Origin: Bosea sp. OAE506
GTDB lineage: Bacteria; Pseudomonadota; Alphaproteobacteria; Rhizobiales; Beijerinckiaceae
Direction: 5' to 3'
Length of the DNA: 64,000 bases
Assembly: GCF_040546595.1 (NCBI RefSeq)
Contig: NZ_JBEPOB010000001.1
Coordinates: 255,501-319,500 of the forward strand
The translations under genes and the position numbers were made by a program. Of the stretch, positions 59,307 through 64,000 are shown in pieces. Positions within the stretch are counted from its first letter, which is position 1; every line of letters begins with the position of its first letter. Under the pieces are notes generated by a model, which searched no databases, had not been told where the DNA came from, and worked only from the letters and a program-made list of their open reading frames with translations.

Positions 59307-60344
59307 TTACCGCTCGATCTCGCGGTTCCAGCGCTTGGTCCAGTCCTCGCGCTTGGCGTTGGCAATGTCCCAGTCGACCGCCTTCAGCGCCTTGACCTCG
59401 TCGCCATAGGGCAAGCCCTTCTGCTCGTCGGGGGTCAGGGTCACGGTCGTGTTGGCGGGGCCGAACCCGGCGCCCACAGCCATGATCTTCTGGATCGCGG
59501 GCGAGAGCATGAACTGGATGAAGGCGTTGGCCTCGGCCGGGTTCTTGGCACCCTCGACCGGGCAGGCGGCGACGCCGAGCGCGAAGCTGCCTTCCTTTGG
59601 ATAGACGAAGGCGACCGGGAAGCCGGTGTCGGCGAAGGCCTTGACGCGGCCCGAACCCCAGACGCCCAGCACGGCCTGGCCGTTCTGGAACAGCTCGGTC
59701 ATCTTCGCCGGCGAGGGCTCATAGGCGATGATGTTGGGGTTGATCTCGTCCTTGAAGGTCTTGAAGCCCGGCTCGATGTTGGTCTCGCCGCCGCCGCCGA
59801 TCTGCGCCATCGCGATCAGGGCATGCAGTCCGTAGGTGTTGTTGATCGGCGGCGTGACGATCTTCTTGCCGTAGGTCTTGGACTTGAGGTCGTTCCAGGA
59901 GGTCGGCGCCGGCCATTTGTTCTCGGCGAAGATCTTGGTGTTGTAGAACAGCCCGGTCGAGACGAGGCCGAGGCCGACGCCCTTGTTGGACTTGAACTTC
60001 ATCACCGGGGCGACGTCCTTGTAGACGGGGCCGTCGGTCAGCGTGCCGCAGAAGCCGAGCGCAACCGCCTGATAGGCCGGGCCGTCGTCGACGATGGCGA
60101 CGTCGATCTGCTGGTTGCCCTTCTGGGCCTGGAGCTTGGCGAGGGTGTCGGTCGAATTGCCGGCTACGTACTCGATCTTGACGTTGGCCTGCTTCTCGAA
60201 GACCGGGATGACCTCCTTGCGCATGGTCTGCTCGTAGGAGCCGCCATAGCCGGCCACGAACATCGTCTTCTGCTGCGCCATGGCGGCACCGGACGTCGCC
60301 AGCGCGGTGGTCGTCAGCAGCAGTCCAACCCAAGAGAACTTCAT
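59307..60344 (-). CDS. ABC substrate-binding protein, PotD/opine type
   Basis: This periplasmic receptor (345 residues) is of the spermidine/putrescine/opine class (family 1/8). The signal peptide ends AAMA-QQKT. FVAGYGGSYEQTMRKEVIPV, GLVSTGLFYNTKIFAENKWP and GQAVLGVWGSGRVKAFAD are characteristic. It is the first gene of a nine-gene operon with the importer, a split FAD/2Fe-2S dehydrogenase, two DAO-type oxidases and RidA. An opine, polyamine or N-substituted amino acid is the likeliest substrate. Confidence 0.92.
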   Translation of the reverse strand: MKFSWVGLLLTTTALATSGAAMAQQKTMFVAGYGGSYEQTMRKEVIPVFEKQANVKIEYVAGNSTDTLAKLQAQKGNQQIDVAIVDDGPAYQAVALGFCGTLTDGPVYKDVAPVMKFKSNKGVGLGLVSTGLFYNTKIFAENKWPAPTSWNDLKSKTYGKKIVTPPINNTYGLHALIAMAQIGGGGETNIEPGFKTFKDEINPNIIAYEPSPAKMTELFQNGQAVLGVWGSGRVKAFADTGFPVAFVYPKEGSFALGVAACPVEGAKNPAEANAFIQFMLSPAIQKIMAVGAGFGPANTTVTLTPDEQKGLPYGDEVKALKAVDWDIANAKREDWTKRWNREIER

Positions 60345-60408
60345 GAACCCCTCCTCATTTTTGCGAGTGATCCGTGAAGGTTCTGCGACAGATTGTAACG
60401 GGTCAAAT

Positions 60409-60419
60409 CGAATGATTCG
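60409..60419. promoter_or_regulatory. Candidate LysR operator CGAAT-G-ATTCG
   Basis: A perfect dyad in the 96-base gap between the divergent receptor gene and the LysR gene. It lies about 65 bases before the receptor start and 22 before the regulator start. The position fits a LysR recognition site controlling both directions; the assignment is by position and symmetry only. Confidence 0.45.
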
Positions 60420-60440
60420 CGCAGTCCATACGCAAATGTT

Positions 60441-61385
60441 ATGTCCGGCGTTTCCCGGGCTCTTCCCATGCTGAATCCGCGCCAGATCGAAGCCTTTCGG
60501 ACCGTAATCGTGGCCGGAGGGGTCACCAATGCCGCCCGCGCGCTAAATATCAGCCAGCCGGCTGTGACGCGACTGATCCATGATCTGCAGTATGTGCTCG
60601 GGCTGACGCTGTTCGAGCGGCGCGGAACGCGGCTGGTGCCGACAAACGAGGCGCTTTCGTTATACCGCGAGGTCGAGCGACAGTTCGTCGGACTCGAGCA
60701 GATCGAGAACACCGCCCGCAACCTTCGCGAGGGGCTGGCGGGCAGCCTGCGCATCGCCGCGCTGCCGACCTTTAATGTCGGGTTCCTGCCACGACTGATC
60801 GCCGGCTACATGCAGGACAAGCCGGGGCTCGAGGTGGCGATCTATGGCAGCATCTCCTCCCAGGTCGTCGACTGGGTCGCCACCGGCTTCTGCGACATCG
60901 GCTTCGCGCAATACCCGCTCGATTTCCCGCATATCGTGGCCGAACAGCTGCCCTCGGTCCCGGCCGTCGCCGTGCTGCCGGAGGGCCACCGGCTTTGCGC
61001 GAAGGCTGTCCTCGAGCCCCAGGATTTCGCGGGAGAGCCCTTCGTTTCGCTCGCGGGTTCGACGCAGTGGCGCTACCGCACCGACGCGCTGTTCTCCGCC
61101 GCGCGGGTCACGCGGTCGATCAAGGTCGAGACGCCTCTCTCGATGATCGCCTGTTCTCTCGTTGCCTCTGGCGCCGGCATCGGGATCGTCGACCCGTACA
61201 CGGCGGCCGAGTATCGCGGGCGCGGCATCGTCACGCGCCCGTTCCGGCCCGAAGTGCTCTACGACCTCGGCGTCGTCTGGCCGGTCGGCCGGTTCCGCTC
61301 GCCACTGGCGGTCGGCTTCGTCGAGACGGTGACGGCGGCGATCCGCGAACTGGCCGCCGCCAGTGAGCACATCTTGGCTCAGTAG
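60441..61385 (+). CDS. LysR regulator of the opine-type operon
   Basis: This regulator (314 residues; 305 if the ATG at 60468, MLNPRQIEAF, is used) has the HTH RQIEAFRTVIVAGGVTNAAR followed by ALNISQPAVTRLIHDLQ. The inducer domain has LRIAALPTFNVGFLPRLIAG and SLVASGAGIGIVDPY. This resembles OccR/NocR-like regulators of opine catabolism, which fits the divergent operon. Its end overlaps the convergent outer-membrane factor gene by seven bases. Confidence 0.91.
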   Translation: MSGVSRALPMLNPRQIEAFRTVIVAGGVTNAARALNISQPAVTRLIHDLQYVLGLTLFERRGTRLVPTNEALSLYREVERQFVGLEQIENTARNLREGLAGSLRIAALPTFNVGFLPRLIAGYMQDKPGLEVAIYGSISSQVVDWVATGFCDIGFAQYPLDFPHIVAEQLPSVPAVAVLPEGHRLCAKAVLEPQDFAGEPFVSLAGSTQWRYRTDALFSAARVTRSIKVETPLSMIACSLVASGAGIGIVDPYTAAEYRGRGIVTRPFRPEVLYDLGVVWPVGRFRSPLAVGFVETVTAAIRELAAASEHILAQ

Positions 61386-62908
61386 GCGGCGCGCAGATGC
61401 GGGCCGGTGTTCGTGTCGACGACGCGCGGCAGCAGGACGTTGACCGGCTTGTCCCAGCCTCCACCGAGCGCCTTGTTGAGCGAGACGAAGTTGGAGGTGG
61501 TGACGACGCGGCTTTGCAGCAGCGTGTCCTCGGCGCTGTAGAGCGAACGCTCGGCGTCGAGCACATCGAGGAAGCTCGCCGCGCCGGATTGGTAAAGCGT
61601 GCGAGAGAGCCGCGCGGCCTCGCGGAAGGAGTTGGCGGCGGCCGAGAGCTTGCCGGCGCGCTGGCGCTCCTTGGCGAGGTTCACGAGCGAGTTCTCGACA
61701 TCCTGCAGCGCCGTCAGCACGGCGAGCCGCAGCGCGGCGTCCGACTGGTCGCGCTGCGCTTGCGCGACCTCGACGGCCGCTTGCAGTTCGCCACCATTGA
61801 AGATCGGGACGCTGAGCGTCGGCCCGAAGGACCAGCCGATCGAGGAGTTCTTGGCGAGGTCGCCGGTCTTCAGCGCGGTGGTGCTGATGTTGCCGGTCAG
61901 GCTGACGCTGGGATAGCGCGCCGCTTCCGCCTGGCCGATCCTGGCCGTCGCCTGGGCGAGCTGGCGCTCGGCGCGGCGGACATCGGGCCGGTTGACCAGC
62001 ACGTCGGCGGGGATGCCGGCCGGAGGCGTGCCGCGCGCGGCGGGGATGGGGCCGCCCGATCCGAGCAGGCCGGCCAGCGCAGTCGGCGCCTCTCCGGTGA
62101 GAATACCGAGCTGGTGCAGGCTCTGGGCATAGGACGCCTCGAGCGTCGGGATCGCGGCCTCGGTCGTTGCGGCCTGGGCTGCGGCGCGCTCGACGTCGAG
62201 CGCCGAGGCGGTACCGGCGGTGAAGCGATTTCGGGTCAGGCGCTCCGTCTCGCGCTGCGAGGCTGCCGTGCGGCGCGCGAGCGCGACACGGGCCTGGGAG
62301 CCCCTCGCCTCGATGTAGTTGGTGGCGACGTCGCCGATCAGAGTCAGCAGCGTCGCGCGCAGGTCCTCGTCGGCGGCATCGACGCCATAGGTCGTCGCCT
62401 CGACATTGCGATAGTTGGCGCCGAAGAGATCGAGTTCGAAGCTTGCGTCGAAGCCGGCCTGATACAGGCTGGAGGTGATGTTGGAGCCGCTCGCGGAGGT
62501 CGCGGCAGACGAGCGCGAGCGCGTCGCGGAGCCCTGGCCGTCGACCTGCGGCAGGAGCGCGCCGATCGCCTGGCGACGGGTGGCGCGGGCCTCGCGGATG
62601 CGGGCCTTGGCGGAGGCGACATCGAGATTGCCGGCGACCGCGCGCTCGACCACCTCGTTCAGCCGGCGGTCGCCGAGCTTCTTCCACCAGCCGCCGAGAC
62701 GCGCCACGTCGAGTGGTCTGGCCGTCTTCGGCGCATTGCCCCACTGGCCGGGCAGAAACTGGCCTGGGGTGGCATAGTCCGGCCCGACGGCGCAGCCGGC
62801 GAGCGCCACCGCGACGAGGCCGATCCCAGCCCAACCGGCGAGACCGGAAGGGCGCAGGGTCTTCGGCGCAGGGCCCGTCATGGCGAGAGGCGTCTTCGTC
62901 ATCCGCAT
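61379..62908 (-). CDS. RND efflux outer-membrane lipoprotein, NodT/OprM type
   Basis: The outer-membrane channel (509 residues) of a tripartite pump. Its lipoprotein signal (IGLVAVALAGCAVGPDY) has the lipobox LAGC. Family segments are WWKKLGDRRLNEVVERAVAG, GDVATNYIEARGSQARVALA, LVNRPDVRRAERQLAQATAR and SVSLTGNIS. Starts at 62911, 62908 and 62902 are possible; 62908 has the best spaced GAGG. It overlaps or nearly abuts the pump gene upstream (stop 62916), as in mexAB-oprM type operons. Confidence 0.93.
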   Translation of the reverse strand: MRMTKTPLAMTGPAPKTLRPSGLAGWAGIGLVAVALAGCAVGPDYATPGQFLPGQWGNAPKTARPLDVARLGGWWKKLGDRRLNEVVERAVAGNLDVASAKARIREARATRRQAIGALLPQVDGQGSATRSRSSAATSASGSNITSSLYQAGFDASFELDLFGANYRNVEATTYGVDAADEDLRATLLTLIGDVATNYIEARGSQARVALARRTAASQRETERLTRNRFTAGTASALDVERAAAQAATTEAAIPTLEASYAQSLHQLGILTGEAPTALAGLLGSGGPIPAARGTPPAGIPADVLVNRPDVRRAERQLAQATARIGQAEAARYPSVSLTGNISTTALKTGDLAKNSSIGWSFGPTLSVPIFNGGELQAAVEVAQAQRDQSDAALRLAVLTALQDVENSLVNLAKERQRAGKLSAAANSFREAARLSRTLYQSGAASFLDVLDAERSLYSAEDTLLQSRVVTTSNFVSLNKALGGGWDKPVNVLLPRVVDTNTGPHLRAAY

Positions 62909-62915
62909 CATGTCC

Positions 62916-64000
62916 TCAATGCGCCTCGACCGTCGCCACAGCCGGTGTCTCGGCCGGGGGCTTGCGCCAGCGCCGGACCGTGCTGGCGACGATGACATAG
63001 AGCAGCGGCACGAAGAACACGCCGAGCACGGTGGCGGCGATCATGCCGCCCATGACGCCGATGCCGATCGCGTTCTGGCTGCCGGAGCCCGCTCCGGTCG
63101 CAATCGCCAGCGGCAGAACGCCGAGGATAAAGGCAAAGGACGTCATCAGGATCGGGCGCAGGCGCTGGCGGGCGGCATCGACCGTCGCGTCGATCAGGCT
63201 CTTGCCCGCCGCCTCCTGCTCGATCGCGAATTCGACGATCAGGATCGCGTTCTTGGCCGCAAGACCGATTGTGGTGAGCAGGCCGACCTTGAAATAGACG
63301 TCATTGCTCTGGCCGAAGAGGGTCGCCGCGAGGAGTGCGCCGAAGATGCCGATCGGCACCGAGAGCATCACCGCGAAGGGCACCGACCAGCTCTCGTAGA
63401 GCGCCGCCAGGCAGAGGAACACGACCAGCATGGCGAGCGCGTAGAGCGCCGTCGCCTGGCTGCCCGAGAGCCGCTCCTGATAGGACAGGCCGGTCCATTC
63501 ATGGTTGAAGCCGGGCGGCAGCTTCTGGGCGATGGCGTCGATCTGGTCCATCGCCGCGCCGGAGCTGATGCCGGCAGCCGCAGCGCCCTGGATGTTGACC
63601 GCGGAGGCGCCGTTGTAGCGCTCGAGCCGCGGCGAGCCATAGGTCCAGTGGCCCGTGGCGAAGGCCGAGAACGGCACCATCGAGCCACCGCTGTTGCGGA
63701 CATACCAGCGCCCGATATCCTCCGGCTGCATCCGGAACGGCGCATCGGCCTGGACATAGACCGACTTCACGCGGCCACGGTCGATGAAGTCGTTGACATA
63801 GGCCGAGCCCCAGGCGGTCGAGAGCGTGGTGTTGATGTCGCCGAGCGAAAGGGTGAGCGCGCTCGCCTTCTCCTGGTCGATCGCCACGGCGTATTGCGGC
63901 GTGTCCTCCTGGCCATTGGGACGCGTGCCGGTCAGCGACGGGTTCTGGGCGGCCATGCCCAGCAGCTGGTTGCGCACCTCCATCAGCCGGGCATGGCCCG
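62916..64000 (-). CDS. RND efflux pump inner-membrane permease, HAE1/AcrB type (N-terminus beyond window)
   Basis: The last 361 residues of an AcrB/MexB-like proton-driven pump. Visible parts are the porter-domain segment [59 protein letters not shown], then TM helices with [20 protein letters not shown] and [20 protein letters not shown]. The final segment [20 protein letters not shown] and a soluble tail match the family. The N-terminal two thirds and any membrane fusion protein gene lie past the window end. Confidence 0.95.
   Translation of the reverse strand, partial: GHARLMEVRNQLLGMAAQNPSLTGTRPNGQEDTPQYAVAIDQEKASALTLSLGDINTTLSTAWGSAYVNDFIDRGRVKSVYVQADAPFRMQPEDIGRWYVRNSGGSMVPFSAFATGHWTYGSPRLERYNGASAVNIQGAAAAGISSGAAMDQIDAIAQKLPPGFNHEWTGLSYQERLSGSQATALYALAMLVVFLCLAALYESWSVPFAVMLSVPIGIFGALLAATLFGQSNDVYFKVGLLTTIGLAAKNAILIVEFAIEQEAAGKSLIDATVDAARQRLRPILMTSFAFILGVLPLAIATGAGSGSQNAIGIGVMGGMIAATVLGVFFVPLLYVIVASTVRRWRKPPAETPAVATVEAH

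Noticed and set aside
1..64000. CRISPR arrays, tRNA or rRNA genes, insertion sequences, prophage
   Set aside because: Reading the gaps gave no regular spacer repeats, no cloverleaf with CCA-type acceptor end, and no transposase or phage frames. A tRNAscan or ISfinder run would settle it.

Overview
The window is GC-rich, densely packed DNA of an alphaproteobacterium. The best guess is a Bosea-like member of the Hyphomicrobiales (Rhizobiales). This rests on the combination of minCDE with a CtrA-type box, a sox gene cluster, TRAP, opine-type and polyamine-type uptake systems, an HWE/HisKA_2 histidine kinase, DUF2934 and DUF2946 proteins, and short palindromic intergenic repeats. The genus is an inference. 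I saw no tRNA, rRNA, CRISPR array, insertion sequence or prophage gene, so this looks like ordinary chromosome with a large metabolic and transport repertoire.

Layout. 1-3588: truncated sensor kinase, small unknown, Crp/Fnr regulator and ParB-like protein, all on minus. 4009-7025: a CaiB CoA-transferase fused to a 3-hydroxyisobutyrate-dehydrogenase-like domain, overlapping an amidohydrolase/lactonase. 7053-10088: arsenic-type operon (ArsR, Cys-tailed flavoprotein, MFS pump). 10126-11968: minCDE. 12153-16430: small protein, HpcH/HpaI aldolase, and a divergent TRAP transporter dctPQM. 16523-19426: quinone oxidoreductase and two alpha/beta hydrolases. 19654-23457: three-subunit molybdenum aldehyde oxidoreductase (PaoABC type). 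23618-25454: two small unknowns around an MFS transporter.

25442-37031 is a two-sided metal locus. On minus, a cobalamin riboswitch precedes a SAM methyltransferase and a complete Dpp/Nik-type ABC importer in one overlapping operon. On plus, DUF2946, the copper chaperone PCu(A)C, twin FecB-like binding proteins, a FecCD permease and an ATPase form a second importer. A near-perfect Zur-type palindrome lies between them.

37067-40360: orphan amino-acid binding protein, cystathionine beta-lyase and a LysR regulator. 40436-45354: an operon of an isoquinoline-1-oxidoreductase-type molybdoenzyme (iorA, iorB) followed by soxX, soxY, soxZ and soxA. A double palindromic repeat lies inside the 5' coding part of soxA. 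45655-51932: DUF2934, a Pat-type acyl-CoA synthetase/acetyltransferase, SelO and a gamma-glutamyltransferase. 51942-60344: a nine-gene catabolic operon (polyamine-type ABC importer, HcnABC/opine-oxidase-like split dehydrogenase, extra DAO-type oxidase, RidA) with a divergent LysR gene. 61379-64000: NodT-type outer-membrane factor and the C-terminal part of an RND pump, cut by the window edge.
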